44,047 bases of DNA from Fidelibacterota bacterium (GTDB taxonomy: Bacteria; Fidelibacterota; UBA8477; JABMPR01). The notes below the pieces were generated by a model. It was given only the letters and a program-made list of their open reading frames with translations, was not told where the DNA came from and searched no databases. The stretch lies in the NCBI GenBank assembly GCA_016844955.1, contig JAERTH010000128.1, forward strand, positions 1-44,047, read 5' to 3'. A program made the translations under genes and the position numbers. Below, one piece after another: positions 26,340 to 35,129 of the stretch. Within the stretch, counting starts at the first letter, position 1; each line of letters begins with the position of its first letter.

Positions 26340-28133
26340 ATGAAAATAGCCTATCTTGATGGAATCCGATTGTATCGCGTGCTGTATGCCGGTATTCAAA
26401 GTTTGCTTGATGAGCAAGATTATTTGAATAAAATAAATGTATTTCCTGTACCTGATGGAGATACGGGTACCAATATGGCTTTTACACTCATGGGAGTTGT
26501 AGAGCATATCCAGCCTCACAACAAACTTTCACTAAATGAATTGAGCCGTATCGTTGCTGATGCTGCACTGGATAATGCCAGGGGCAATTCTGGCGTCATC
26601 ATGGCGCAGTTCTTCCAAGGCCTCTCCACGGGCTTGGAGCCCTTCACTGAAGTAAATACCATTCAATTTGCCCAGGCCACAAAAATTGCGGTAGATGAAT
26701 CCTATACGGCCCTCATGTCCCCTGTTGAAGGAACGATTCTCTCTGTACTGAGAGGTTGGAGTGACAGCTTTATTGAAGCAGCTAAAACAAGCGCCGATTT
26801 CCAGCATGTCTGGAAAACATCCATGGACGCAGCCCAGGCAGCACTGGATTACACACCGGAGCAGCTAAAAGTACTGAAAGATAAAGGTGTGGTTGACGCA
26901 GCAGGACAGGGATTCTTGAACATTCTAGAAGGTGTGATGGCATTCATGAATACCGGGGATATTCGTCGACTTCCCAAGATTGACACCGGGTTTGCTTCTA
27001 TTGATATAGAGCTGGATGAGCTTTCCGCCAGTAATCTTGAGCATCCATTTTGTACAGAATGCATTATTGTGGGAGAAGGTATTCCGCGTGACAAGCTTAG
27101 TGACACATTGAAGACCCGGGGTGACAGTATTGTAATTGCTGGATCAAAACATCGAGCAAAGGTACACATCCACACCAATGATCCGGGTGAATTGTTCAAT
27201 TCACTGTCCAAGTACGGAGATGTCCAGCACCAAAAAGTGGACGACATGCGTGAACAAAACAAAAGCGTCCGTTCAGAACAAAAGATAGCCCTGGTGGTTG
27301 ATTCCACATGCGATCTTCCGCCAGATATACTTGAGAGGCATCATATACATGTTGTGCCGGTTCGATTGAATTTCGGGAAAGAACAGTACATAGACCGCGT
27401 CACCATTACCAATGAAGAATTCTACCATAAATTATCACGTTCCAGCATCCACCCTCAGACATCACAACCACCACCGGCAGACTTCCGACGTATGTATCAA
27501 TTTCTGGCATCTCATTATGAGTCAGTTGTTTCGCTACATCTCCCTGCCGTATTAAGCGGAACCTATCAGAACGCAGTTGCAGCCCTCGATAAGGTTGAAT
27601 TTAAAGGAAAACAGGAAGTTGTGGACTCGCTCTCCTTCTCAGCGGGTACGGGGCTCATTGCACTGGATTTGGCGGAGGCAATTGAAGCTAAAATGGAATA
27701 TCCGGACCTCATCCAGCTGGCAAAGGATAGTATTCAAAACACCCAGCTCTTTTTTGCCCTGGAAACCCTCGACGCAGTTCAACGAGGTGGCCGGTTGAGT
27801 GTAAGCAAAAAGCGAATAATTGATTTTCTAAAATTAAATCTTGTCCTTAGTGTAAATTCTGATGGACATCTTAAGCCTTGTGGTGTTACCATGGGGCGGA
27901 AGCATATTTTTGAAAAGTTTGAGAAGTTTGTCCTGAAAAAAGTTAAGGGTAAATCGATCAAACGCATTGGAATCGTCCATGGTGTGAATCCTGAAACTGC
28001 GGAAAGAATAAGAGATTCTTTTCAAAACAAATATCCGGCAGCTGAGTGTTTTGTTACTGACTTATGCCCGGCGCTGGGAGTACATGGTGGAGTAGGTGCC
28101 ATCGGTATTGCACTGCAATATCAACCTGATTAG
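26340..28133 (+). CDS. Fused fatty-acid kinase: FakA-like DAK2 kinase plus FakB/DegV fatty-acid-binding domain
   Basis: 597 residues. Domain 1 (about 1-205) is a DhaL/DAK2 ATP-binding domain: PVPDGDTGTNM with the metal Asp residues D39 and D41, and the GNSG loop (82-85). Domain 2 (about 225-305) matches the FakA middle domain: FCTE with C238 and the HIH pair H276/H278, expected to bind zinc. Domain 3 (about 314-597) is a DegV/FakB lipid-binding domain: DSTCDLPPD, TSQP (374-377), LSGTYQNA (405-412) and QRGGRLS (481-487). In Firmicutes, FakA and FakB are separate and FakA has a third domain for docking FakB; here FakB replaces it. The expected reaction is fatty acid plus ATP to acyl phosphate. 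plsY follows 68 bases downstream and consumes that product. Confidence 0.85.
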   Translation: MKIAYLDGIRLYRVLYAGIQSLLDEQDYLNKINVFPVPDGDTGTNMAFTLMGVVEHIQPHNKLSLNELSRIVADAALDNARGNSGVIMAQFFQGLSTGLEPFTEVNTIQFAQATKIAVDESYTALMSPVEGTILSVLRGWSDSFIEAAKTSADFQHVWKTSMDAAQAALDYTPEQLKVLKDKGVVDAAGQGFLNILEGVMAFMNTGDIRRLPKIDTGFASIDIELDELSASNLEHPFCTECIIVGEGIPRDKLSDTLKTRGDSIVIAGSKHRAKVHIHTNDPGELFNSLSKYGDVQHQKVDDMREQNKSVRSEQKIALVVDSTCDLPPDILERHHIHVVPVRLNFGKEQYIDRVTITNEEFYHKLSRSSIHPQTSQPPPADFRRMYQFLASHYESVVSLHLPAVLSGTYQNAVAALDKVEFKGKQEVVDSLSFSAGTGLIALDLAEAIEAKMEYPDLIQLAKDSIQNTQLFFALETLDAVQRGGRLSVSKKRIIDFLKLNLVLSVNSDGHLKPCGVTMGRKHIFEKFEKFVLKKVKGKSIKRIGIVHGVNPETAERIRDSFQNKYPAAECFVTDLCPALGVHGGVGAIGIALQYQPD

Positions 28134-28201
28134 ATCAATATATGAGTTAACCCATTCGAGATGTAGCACCGTTCTCTCTCGAATAAGTAAAGGAAATTAA
28201 A

Positions 28202-28858
28202 ATGATAGAGCTGATAATTCTAATTCTTATTGCTTACATCGTTGGATCAACCCCTACCAGTATAATTGTATCCCGATTGAAGTATAAAACGGATATCAGG
28301 GAACATGGTTCGGGCAATGCTGGTGCCACCAATGTGTTCAGAACCTTTGGATGGAAACCGGCTCTATTTGTCACTGTAGTGGATGTTTTTAAGGGATGGT
28401 TGCCCAGCTATGTGGCTGGGAACCTACAATCCGATACCATTTTGTTTGGTTCAAATCCTGATGGGCTCATGATCATCGCTGGTTTTGCTGCCGTACTTGG
28501 TCACACCTACACCGTCTTTGCGGGATTTAAGGGTGGCAAGGGTGTTGGAACTCTGGCAGGAGTGCTCATCGCGCTCTTCCCGATTGCCCTGCCTATCTGT
28601 CTGCTGGTTTTTATCATCACCCTGATTTTTACTGGAATTGTGTCACTGGGAAGCATGTTGGCGGCCAGTGCATTGCCTATCACGCTGTTCATTATTGAAG
28701 GTATCAATCCGGATGCGCAGATCTCATTAACTCTCAGGGTCTTCGCCCTCCTCATCCCAGCCTTCGTCATTTTCACCCATCGATCAAACATTAAACGCAT
28801 GATTGATGGAACGGAGAACCGGTTTGAAAAGGCGCGGATTTTTAAGAAGAAAAAGTAA
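28202..28858 (+). CDS. plsY: Acyl-phosphate:glycerol-3-phosphate acyltransferase
   Basis: Inner-membrane enzyme that transfers the acyl group of acyl phosphate to glycerol 3-phosphate, the first acylation in phospholipid synthesis. It is 218 residues with about five membrane helices. The three conserved loops are visible: GSGNAGATNVFRTFG, GHTYTVFAGFKGGKGVGT, and the C-terminal IFTHRSNIKRMIDGTENR. AAGGAA precedes the ATG. The preceding gene is a predicted acyl-phosphate-forming kinase, so the two form a consistent route from free fatty acid to lysophosphatidate. plsX is not in the window. Confidence 0.95.
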   Translation: MIELIILILIAYIVGSTPTSIIVSRLKYKTDIREHGSGNAGATNVFRTFGWKPALFVTVVDVFKGWLPSYVAGNLQSDTILFGSNPDGLMIIAGFAAVLGHTYTVFAGFKGGKGVGTLAGVLIALFPIALPICLLVFIITLIFTGIVSLGSMLAASALPITLFIIEGINPDAQISLTLRVFALLIPAFVIFTHRSNIKRMIDGTENRFEKARIFKKKK

Positions 28859-28893
28859 AACTGGAACTTGAAACTTGAAATGGGGGCTCTCTA

Positions 28894-28960
28894 CCCTCGT
28901 CATCCCGAGCGGCTTGAGGTGACGAAGCACTTGGGGGGCAGTCCTGAGTCGAAGGATCTA
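28894..28960 (+). repeat. Dispersed repeat, TCATCCCGAGCGGC family, copy 2
   Basis: CCCTCGTCATCCCGAGCGGC...GTGACGAAGC...CCTGAGTCGAAGGATCTAG. It aligns with 10345-10410 in the same orientation. The right end shares the GAGTCGAAGGA core seen in the other elements of this kind. Confidence 0.75.
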
Positions 28961-29045
28961 GATTTAAATTTTTGGTAGGTTCATCGTAAACTCAATTCAC
29001 AATTCAATACTCTCACACATCTACTTGTATGATGGATTGCGATTA

Positions 29046-29100
29046 GGATCAAGATGCTTCCCTTCGACGCCGCTCCGGGCAAGCTATCTCAGCATGACAC
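29046..29100 (-). repeat. Dispersed repeat of the GTCGAAG / TCATGCTGAG kind
   Basis: On the minus strand it begins GTGTCATGCTGAGATAGC and continues through GGAGCGGCGTCGAAGGGAAG to CATCTTGATC. It shares the GTGTC end and GTCGAAG core with the sucD terminator element at 3298-3328. Confidence 0.6.
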
Positions 29101-29125
29101 ACCACCGGCCGGTTGGGGAAGACCG

Positions 29126-29155
29126 GACTTCTGACTTCTGACTTCTGACTTCTGA
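29126..29155 (-). repeat. Heptamer tandem repeat, four copies
   Basis: Four GACTTCT units on the plus strand equal AGAAGTC on the minus strand, the same heptamer as at 10173-10294. The array begins nine bases after the stop of the minus-strand TPR gene, in the same orientation relative to that gene as the long array has to the GtrA gene. Confidence 0.95.
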
Positions 29156-29163
29156 AAAAAATC

Positions 29164-29877
29164 TCATTTTCCCCAGAAGGCATTCATCTTTTTCTTCACT
29201 GCTTCAATTTTTTTGATTTCTTTTTTTGCCTGATCAGCAAAATAGCCGGTGGGCTCAATCTCCAGAGACTTGTAGTAATCTTCCAGTGCAGCATCATAAT
29301 CCGTGCGATTGTTTTTATACCGGGCCTGTCCCATTAGATAGTATGGCAACCCGGATTTTGGATCATGATTTACAGCCTTGCTGTAATCACTTACTGCATC
29401 CCACAAACCTTTATGTGCACCCCGATCAAACTTTTTCTTCCCGGCCAGGATGAGTGCAAGAAATTTATCCTGCTTAGAATCGGGCACTAGCTGACTGATC
29501 TGGGCAGCCGCTTTTTTGGCCTCTTTCCAATCATCTTTCCCCATGGTCATCAGGGCTCTCTCATACCATAGACCTGTGGCCAGAGAATTTAATGAATCCA
29601 GATCATATCCAGCACTGATGGCTTCAGTATAGTAGTTGGATGCGGTGATTCGCTTCCCGGCTTTGAAAGCACTCTCATATGCTAAACGATAGACCTTCGC
29701 ATTGGCAGTGCCTGCCTCAATAATGCCCTCATAATGACTGAGAGCTCCCTTATAATCACCTTTATCAGAGAGCGCAATTCCAGGATTCACATCCGGCCCC
29801 ATGAGTCCGGCGCAGCCCACCAGGATCAACAGGAGACTAGAAACTAATTTTTTGTGTATACTTTGACCGTCCAACAT
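29164..29877 (-). CDS. TPR-repeat lipoprotein of unknown function
   Basis: 237 residues. The signal peptide ends in a good lipobox, LVGC, with the lipidated C22. The mature protein is a solenoid of about five TPR-like units (for example DKGDYKGALSHYEGIIEAG, AYESAFKAGKRITASNYYTEAI, YYLMGQARYKNNRTDYDAALEDYYKSLEIEP), ending in a Lys-rich helix. TPR lipoproteins often act as scaffolds in outer-membrane complexes (BamD is one), but this one has no other identifiable feature. GAGG lies before the ATG. A hairpin separates it from the exported protein gene upstream. Confidence 0.75.
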   Translation of the reverse strand: MLDGQSIHKKLVSSLLLILVGCAGLMGPDVNPGIALSDKGDYKGALSHYEGIIEAGTANAKVYRLAYESAFKAGKRITASNYYTEAISAGYDLDSLNSLATGLWYERALMTMGKDDWKEAKKAAAQISQLVPDSKQDKFLALILAGKKKFDRGAHKGLWDAVSDYSKAVNHDPKSGLPYYLMGQARYKNNRTDYDAALEDYYKSLEIEPTGYFADQAKKEIKKIEAVKKKMNAFWGK

Positions 29878-29901
29878 ATTTACCTCAGTTTTTCACTAAA
29901 C

Positions 29902-29927
29902 AAAAGCGAGGAATAAATCCTCGCTTT
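29902..29927 (-). terminator. Probable rho-independent terminator
   Basis: AAAGCGAGGA (29903-29912) pairs perfectly with TCCTCGCTTT (29918-29927) around a five-base loop. On the minus strand it follows the stop of the small exported protein gene by about 30 bases and is followed by TTTTGTTT. It would separate that gene from the TPR gene. Confidence 0.65.
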
Positions 29928-29957
29928 ATAAAACTTATTATTTATTGAAATGTTTCA

Positions 29958-30386
29958 TCAATGCCAGGTCAATCGCCCCATAAACTCAGAGACTTCCATT
30001 TTCTCATCATAGAGTTTCAAAACATCCCGGGCATCTGCAGTGGCAGCAATTGATACTTCCTCTTTATACTGCACTTTCACAACGACACTCACCCTATCAA
30101 TACGGGTCTCGGTTTTTTGAATCGCGGCTCCAGTAGCTGCAAAAGCAACCAAAAGGGCTTCATCAAAACGATTTCGACCGGATTTAAGAATAACCAGAAG
30201 TTGAAGGATTTTCTGACCATCTTCTTCATAAGTTTTGATCTGAAAATCAGCATATTCGACTTCATAACGATAGCTCTTGAAAATCTTCTGAGCTTCTTTA
30301 TACATTGCCGAACTGGATTGACCCAGGCTAAAAGAAAATACGACCAATAAAGATAGTGTTACTATAAGCAGTTTCTTGAATTTCAC
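29958..30386 (-). CDS. Small exported protein of unknown function
   Basis: 142 residues from a GTG chosen because GGAGG lies six bases upstream and the resulting N-terminus (KFKKLLIVTLSLLVVFSFSLGQ) is a proper signal peptide; a longer frame to 30425 lacks both. The mature part is about 120 residues with mixed alpha/beta pattern, including KYR-rich EAQKIFKSYRYEVEYADFQIKTYEE and VSVVVKVQYKEEVSIAATADARDVL. No family recognised. It precedes a terminator and the TPR lipoprotein gene. Confidence 0.65.
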   Translation of the reverse strand: MKFKKLLIVTLSLLVVFSFSLGQSSSAMYKEAQKIFKSYRYEVEYADFQIKTYEEDGQKILQLLVILKSGRNRFDEALLVAFAATGAAIQKTETRIDRVSVVVKVQYKEEVSIAATADARDVLKLYDEKMEVSEFMGRLTWH

Positions 30387-30467
30387 GTCGTTCCTCCAAC
30401 TCAAACAAAATTTATGATTGAGCAATATACGTTTTGCTTGGCCCGAATCAAGCGATATGGATGAGAC

Positions 30468-31679
30468 TCATATACAATTCTGTCCGCCAACCACAACGCT
30501 GGCAACTTGATTAACACCATAAAAATATGGAATTTTGCGATAATTGTCTGTGTTCCAGACGACAGCATCTGCCTGAAAGCCCGCATGAATTGCTCCATGA
30601 GCATTTCCGATCCCCAGGGATTTTGCTGCACCATGGGTGGATGCCTGCAAAGCCTCAAGGGGAGATAAATGTAAGTAAATAACTGCCAATGTCATGATAA
30701 AGGGCATGGAAAGGCTCATATTGCTACCTGGATTGAAATCACTGGCCAATGCAACAGTCACTCCTGAATCCAACATCTGTCGAGCGGGGGCCCAGGTGTT
30801 GCTACCCAGAAAAAATGTAGTTCCGGGAAGCAGTGTGGCTACTGTATCTGATCCTGCAAGGGCGTGTATTCCTTCCTCAGAAATGGCCATGAGGTGGTCA
30901 GCAGACAAGGCACCCATCCTGGCGGCTAATTCAGCACCACCAGTGGATACAAATTCATCGGCGTGAAAGCGTAGTTTCAAGCCATGCTGAAGTGCAGATT
31001 CCAATATCTGTTGTGTTTCAGCTGTGGTGTAAACACCCTCCTCACAAAAAACATCACAGAATTGAGCCAATCCTTTATCTGCAACCTCGGGAATCATTTT
31101 TTCAATGAGTAGTTTGATGTAGGTGCCCCGATCCTCTCGATATTCATCAGGAACTTCGTGTGCTCCCAGAAAGGTTGACAGCGTATTGATGGGGACTTGC
31201 TCGGATGCATTTTGGATGGCTTGCAGGGATTTCACTTCTGATTCCAGTGATAGCCCGTAACCACTTTTACATTCAACGGTTGTGGTACCATGAGCCAGCA
31301 TGAGATTAAGCCGTTTGGCTATCAGGTCGGTTAAATCTTGTTCTGATATTTCACGCAATTTTCGAACAGAATTACGAATACCGCCACCAGAAGCTGCAAT
31401 CTCCTGATAGGATTTACCCTGAGAGCGCATTTCAAATTCGAGCTCCCGAGTAGCTGCAAAAGCAGGATGGGTATGGGGATCAATGAGGCCGGGAGTCATT
31501 AGCTGGCCTCGGGCATCAAGAAACCTGGAATCTTTATAAGTTTGGGCAGTGAAATCGGCAAAGCAACCCTCATTAATGAGCCAGGTTCCCCCCTGCTTTA
31601 CATCCATTTGTTTTGTTTCAGGATTCCAGGTAACCCACTGACCTAAGTTGGTAATTCCCTTGATTTGCTTGTTGTCCAC
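30468..31679 (-). CDS. hutI: Imidazolonepropionase
   Basis: Third step of histidine degradation: hydrolyses 4-imidazolone-5-propionate to N-formimino-L-glutamate. It is 403 residues of the amidohydrolase superfamily. Metal ligands are visible in DPHTHPAF (H69, H71), FHADEF and ASDFNPGS; ECKSGYGL and SADHL are also family segments. The start is GTG with GAGG upstream. It begins 16 bases after hutU, so the two pathway-consecutive enzymes are cotranscribed. The histidase gene hutH and formiminoglutamate-processing genes are not in the window. Confidence 0.95.
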   Translation of the reverse strand: MDNKQIKGITNLGQWVTWNPETKQMDVKQGGTWLINEGCFADFTAQTYKDSRFLDARGQLMTPGLIDPHTHPAFAATRELEFEMRSQGKSYQEIAASGGGIRNSVRKLREISEQDLTDLIAKRLNLMLAHGTTTVECKSGYGLSLESEVKSLQAIQNASEQVPINTLSTFLGAHEVPDEYREDRGTYIKLLIEKMIPEVADKGLAQFCDVFCEEGVYTTAETQQILESALQHGLKLRFHADEFVSTGGAELAARMGALSADHLMAISEEGIHALAGSDTVATLLPGTTFFLGSNTWAPARQMLDSGVTVALASDFNPGSNMSLSMPFIMTLAVIYLHLSPLEALQASTHGAAKSLGIGNAHGAIHAGFQADAVVWNTDNYRKIPYFYGVNQVASVVVGGQNCI

Positions 31680-31695
31680 GATGGCCTCTGGCTAA

Positions 31696-33348
31696 TCAGC
31701 CGTTGATCATGGGAAGCTTGACGCCACGTTCATTGGCAACTTCTATGGCTCGTTCATATCCTGCATCAGCATGTCGGGCTACTCCCATTCCTGGATCTGT
31801 TGTGAGTACACGCTGTAAGCGCTCATCCATCTCCTCGGAACCATCCACAAGGATGACCATTCCAGCATGGATGGCATAGCCCATACCCACACCGCCGCCA
31901 TGGTGAACTGATATCCAACTGGCACCACCAACTGCATTGACTAGAGCATTCAAAATGGGCCAATCTGCTACTGCATCAGAACCATCTTTCATTGCTTCTG
32001 TCTCACGGTTTGGTGAGGCCACAGACCCTGAATCCAAATGATCGCGACCTATGACCAGAGGCGCTGAAATATCACCTTTACGCACCAACTCGTTCATGGC
32101 CAATCCTAACTTTGCTCGCTCACCATATCCCAGCCAACAGATACGACTTGGCAACCCCTGAAATTCGACCTGCTCTTGCGCCATGTCAATCCAACGGATA
32201 AGGGCTTCATCCTCTGGGAACATTTCTTTCACCAGAGCATCTGTGCGATAGATGTCTTCTGGATCACCTGAAAGTGCCACCCAACGAAAGGGGCCTTTGC
32301 CTTCACAAAATAGGGGTCTGATGTAGGCCGGAACAAAACCAGGAAAATCAAAGGCATCTTTCACACCAGCATTTTCAGCCTGTGCGCGAATATTATTGCC
32401 ATAGTCAAACACAACAGACCCGGCTTTCTTAAAAGCCAGCATGGCTTCCACGTGGCGGGCCATGGATTTATAGCTCATCTCGACATATTTATCAGGATCA
32501 GTTTCACGAAGATCTTTGGCTTCGGCAAAGCTGATACCATGGGGATAGTACCCACGTAACTCATCATGAGCCGAGGTTTGATCCGTTACAATATCTGGTA
32601 TAAAACCTCGAGAGATCAATTCAGGCAAAATGTCAGCTGCGTTGGCTTCAAGGCCAATACTCACAGCTTCTCCATTTTCCTTTGCGTCAGCAATCCATTG
32701 CAGTGCTTCGCCAAGCTCTTTGGTAGCTTTGTCCAGATATCGTGTATCCAAGCGACGTTGAATTCGAGTAGGATCAATTTCCACGACCAGGGCAATACCA
32801 TTATTCATTGTAACCGACAGAGGTTGAGCACCACCCATACCCCCCAATCCCGCGGTAACGACAACCTTCCCTTTCAGGTCAGCGTTGTAATGTTGCTTTG
32901 CCAGGGATGCCAGCGTTTCATAGGTTCCCTGGAGAATTCCCTGGGTGCCGATGTAAATCCAGCTGCCAGCAGTCATTTGACCATACATCATTAAGCCCTT
33001 CTTATCGAGCTCATTGAAATGCTCCCAGTTGGCCCAATTAGGAACCAGCATTGAATTACTTATCAGAACACGGGGTGCTTGTTCATGGGTTTTGAATACG
33101 GCTACCGGCTTGCCTGACTGGATCATGAGGGTCTCATCATTCTCCAATTGTTCCAGACTTTTCAGAATAGCATCAAAAGATTCCCAGTTCCGGGCAGCTT
33201 TGCCATAGCCTCCATAGACAATGAGTTCATCAGGATTTTCGGCAACATCTGGGCTCAAGTTGTGTTGAATCATGCGATAGGCGGCTTCTTGATGCCATCC
33301 CTTGCAATGCAATTTGCTTCCCATCGGCGGTGTGATTATACGCCCCAT
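31696..33348 (-). CDS. hutU: Urocanate hydratase
   Basis: Second step of histidine degradation: adds water to urocanate to make imidazolonepropionate, with tightly bound NAD+. It is 550 residues, the normal size. The NAD-binding loop [13 protein letters not shown], the [21 protein letters not shown] block and the [15 protein letters not shown] segment with the conserved active region are intact. AGGAGG precedes the ATG. It starts eight bases after a glycosidase-like gene, forming a three-gene unit that begins right behind rplQ. Confidence 0.96.
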   Translation of the reverse strand: MGRIITPPMGSKLHCKGWHQEAAYRMIQHNLSPDVAENPDELIVYGGYGKAARNWESFDAILKSLEQLENDETLMIQSGKPVAVFKTHEQAPRVLISNSMLVPNWANWEHFNELDKKGLMMYGQMTAGSWIYIGTQGILQGTYETLASLAKQHYNADLKGKVVVTAGLGGMGGAQPLSVTMNNGIALVVEIDPTRIQRRLDTRYLDKATKELGEALQWIADAKENGEAVSIGLEANAADILPELISRGFIPDIVTDQTSAHDELRGYYPHGISFAEAKDLRETDPDKYVEMSYKSMARHVEAMLAFKKAGSVVFDYGNNIRAQAENAGVKDAFDFPGFVPAYIRPLFCEGKGPFRWVALSGDPEDIYRTDALVKEMFPEDEALIRWIDMAQEQVEFQGLPSRICWLGYGERAKLGLAMNELVRKGDISAPLVIGRDHLDSGSVASPNRETEAMKDGSDAVADWPILNALVNAVGGASWISVHHGGGVGMGYAIHAGMVILVDGSEEMDERLQRVLTTDPGMGVARHADAGYERAIEVANERGVKLPMING

Positions 33349-33356
33349 ACTGCCTC

Positions 33357-34514
33357 CTATTTTTTTAGACTGCGGTGGACCTGATCGAAATAGCGTGGAT
33401 CTTTCTCGTAAGTATCATATGAAAATATGACTAAATTCTTAAAACCGGCGTTCCTGGAAAACCCGATCTTGGCGGAGGATGTAAAACTGTTCTGATTGTA
33501 GGTAGCTATCCCCATAAAGATCAGGTCATTGTCTAACTTTTCATTTTTCATCATAGTCATGCTATGCTTGAAATCTCTCTCACCTTTGGCATAATTCATG
33601 GGAATTACAAAATCCATATCCCCATTTCTTAACCATGTTGGCCAATCCTGGAAGAAGCGCGTTCTGGCAATTTCCGGGTTTGGTTTCACAGCAGCAGATA
33701 ACTTAACAGCAGGATTTATAGACTGAATACTATTATGAATATTTCCTATAAAGCTAGATAGTTCATCACGACGAAAAGCATTCCAATAGAGCCAGTACTT
33801 TTCCTTATCCTCTGGATTTAATCGATACCAATAGGAACCCTTGCCATTGCCCAGTGTGATGGGATCTACGTTATATTGCATGAGGAATTTCTTGCGACCT
33901 GCTCGGTTATAGCCATAGTCACGATCCTGAAATCTGACATAATCCAGATGAATACCATCTACATCATAATTTCGAACTATTTCAACAATAACACTTAACA
34001 AGTGATTGTTGACATCGTCATTCAAGGGAGAGAGGTATACTCCTTCCCGACCATTACGACCGTTCTGGGGCACAAACTCCAGGTCACTTTTCCCACGGCC
34101 ATTTACTTCAGCCCATTCAGGGTGACGGTTGACAATATGGGATGGATCTGCAGGCAGTTTCCGCGCTGACCACGACAAATACATATTGACCCAGGCATGA
34201 ATTTTTATGCCTTTTGCATGAGCCAGGGGAATAATATCTGTGAGCGGATCGTATCCACCTCTTGGAAGCAGGGTGGATCGGGGAACGATTTTGCTATTGT
34301 AATAGGCGTCTGCTCGTCCACGTACCTGCACAAATAGATCTGTATAGCCGTTTGTTGCAGCATAATCTACCAGTTTACGAACTTTCTGGGGTGAGGTGAT
34401 AGAATGTCTGACCACCCAGATACCCTGCACGGGTTTGGCCAACAGCATCCCGGGGAATATCAATAAAATGAAAAAGGCAGGGAAAATCCCTGCCTTTAAA
34501 TATCTCAGAATCAT
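33357..34514 (-). CDS. GHL10 (DUF187) glycoside hydrolase-like exported protein
   Basis: 385 residues. Signal peptide 1 to about 26 ([25 protein letters not shown]), then a TIM-barrel typical of the glycosyl-hydrolase-like family 10: [12 protein letters not shown] at the start, [14 protein letters not shown], the conserved acidic [10 protein letters not shown] (D186, D191) and [11 protein letters not shown]. The family is thought to act on peptidoglycan or polysaccharide, but its chemistry is not established. The ATG at 34514 directly follows an in-frame TTG. A strong terminator hairpin lies inside codons 6-14. It starts 26 bases after rplQ and ends eight bases before hutU. Confidence 0.85.
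   Translation of the reverse strand: MILRYLKAGIFPAFFILLIFPGMLLAKPVQGIWVVRHSITSPQKVRKLVDYAATNGYTDLFVQVRGRADAYYNSKIVPRSTLLPRGGYDPLTDIIPLAHAKGIKIHAWVNMYLSWSARKLPADPSHIVNRHPEWAEVNGRGKSDLEFVPQNGRNGREGVYLSPLNDDVNNHLLSVIVEIVRNYDVDGIHLDYVRFQDRDYGYNRAGRKKFLMQYNVDPITLGNGKGSYWYRLNPEDKEKYWLYWNAFRRDELSSFIGNIHNSIQSINPAVKLSAAVKPNPEIARTRFFQDWPTWLRNGDMDFVIPMNYAKGERDFKHSMTMMKNEKLDNDLIFMGIATYNQNSFTSSAKIGFSRNAGFKNLVIFSYDTYEKDPRYFDQVHRSLKK
34471..34497 (-). terminator. Rho-independent terminator of the ribosomal operon, inside the next coding region
   Basis: Perfect 11-base arms AAAGGCAGGGA (34473-34483) / TCCCTGCCTTT (34487-34497) with a three-base loop. On the minus strand the stem ends in five T, 44 bases after the rplQ stop. 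It overlaps codons 6-14 of the GHL10 gene. Confidence 0.85.
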
Positions 34515-34540
34515 CAAATTCTCAAAGTAGAATTGGATAA

Positions 34541-35116
34541 TCAGGAAGATTTTGGTTCAGTTTCAGAATCGTCTGCTTCAGGAGCAGCTTCTTCAGATCC
34601 TTCAACTTCAGTTTCTGCAGCTACTTCTTCAACGGCTTCTTCTGCCACTTCTTCGGTAACTGTTTCAACCACTTCAGCCTCGACTGCTTCAGCAGCTGCA
34701 GGCTCAGCGATTTTCTTGGCTTTGGCTTTTTTGGTCGTTTTGGCTACTTCACCAGAAGGATCAAAATCAACCAGGGCGAGGAGTGATACATGGGCTGCAT
34801 CATTCTTGCGCTGACCAAGTTTTATAATCCGGGTATATCCACCATTTCTATCAGCGTACTGCGGAGCGATTTCATCAAAAAGAATTTTTACAATATCTTT
34901 ATGTGGAATCACTTTCAATACAAGTCTACGAGAATGAAGATCACCACGTTTTGCCTTGGTAATCAAAGCTTCGGCAAAACGACGAGCTTCGAGAGCCTTA
35001 GGGTGTGTGGTCCGAATCTGTTTGTGCAGGAACAGGTTTGCCGCCATGTTGGCCAACATGGCCTTACGGTGGCTGGCCGTCCGGCCTAGTTTTCTACCAT
35101 CTTTTCTATGTCGCAT
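34541..35116 (-). CDS. rplQ: 50S ribosomal protein L17 with a long acidic C-terminal tail
   Basis: 191 residues. The core (1 to about 123) matches L17: MRHRKDGRKLGRTASHRKAML, the RTTHPKALEARRFAE block and GGYTRIIKLGQRKNDAAHVSLLALVD. The tail (about 124-191) starts with a Lys/Ala stretch and continues as Glu/Ala/Val-rich low complexity. Extended L17 tails occur in Bacteroidetes-like lineages; the role is unknown. It starts 13 bases after rpoA and is the last ribosomal gene of the cluster. Confidence 0.96.
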   Translation of the reverse strand: MRHRKDGRKLGRTASHRKAMLANMAANLFLHKQIRTTHPKALEARRFAEALITKAKRGDLHSRRLVLKVIPHKDIVKILFDEIAPQYADRNGGYTRIIKLGQRKNDAAHVSLLALVDFDPSGEVAKTTKKAKAKKIAEPAAAEAVEAEVVETVTEEVAEEAVEEVAAETEVEGSEEAAPEADDSETEPKSS

Positions 35117-35129
35117 TTATAAATCCAGC

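Larger units (their letters stand above)
28859..29163. other. Gene-free, repeat-rich spacer
   Basis: The gap between two converging genes (plsY and the TPR lipoprotein) holds three repeat kinds and no gene. A short duplication GAACTTGAAACTTGAAA (28864-28880) also occurs. No standard terminator with a T-run is evident for either gene. Confidence 0.65.

Noticed and set aside
28154..28184. Inverted repeat ATTCGAGA / TCTCGAAT between the fatty-acid kinase gene and plsY as a terminator
   Set aside because: There is no T-run and the loop is 15 bases; it might modulate plsY translation but does not support ending the transcript.
30436..30453. GCTTG / CAAGC pairing after hutI as operon terminator
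   Set aside because: A five-base stem without a T-run is too weak to call.
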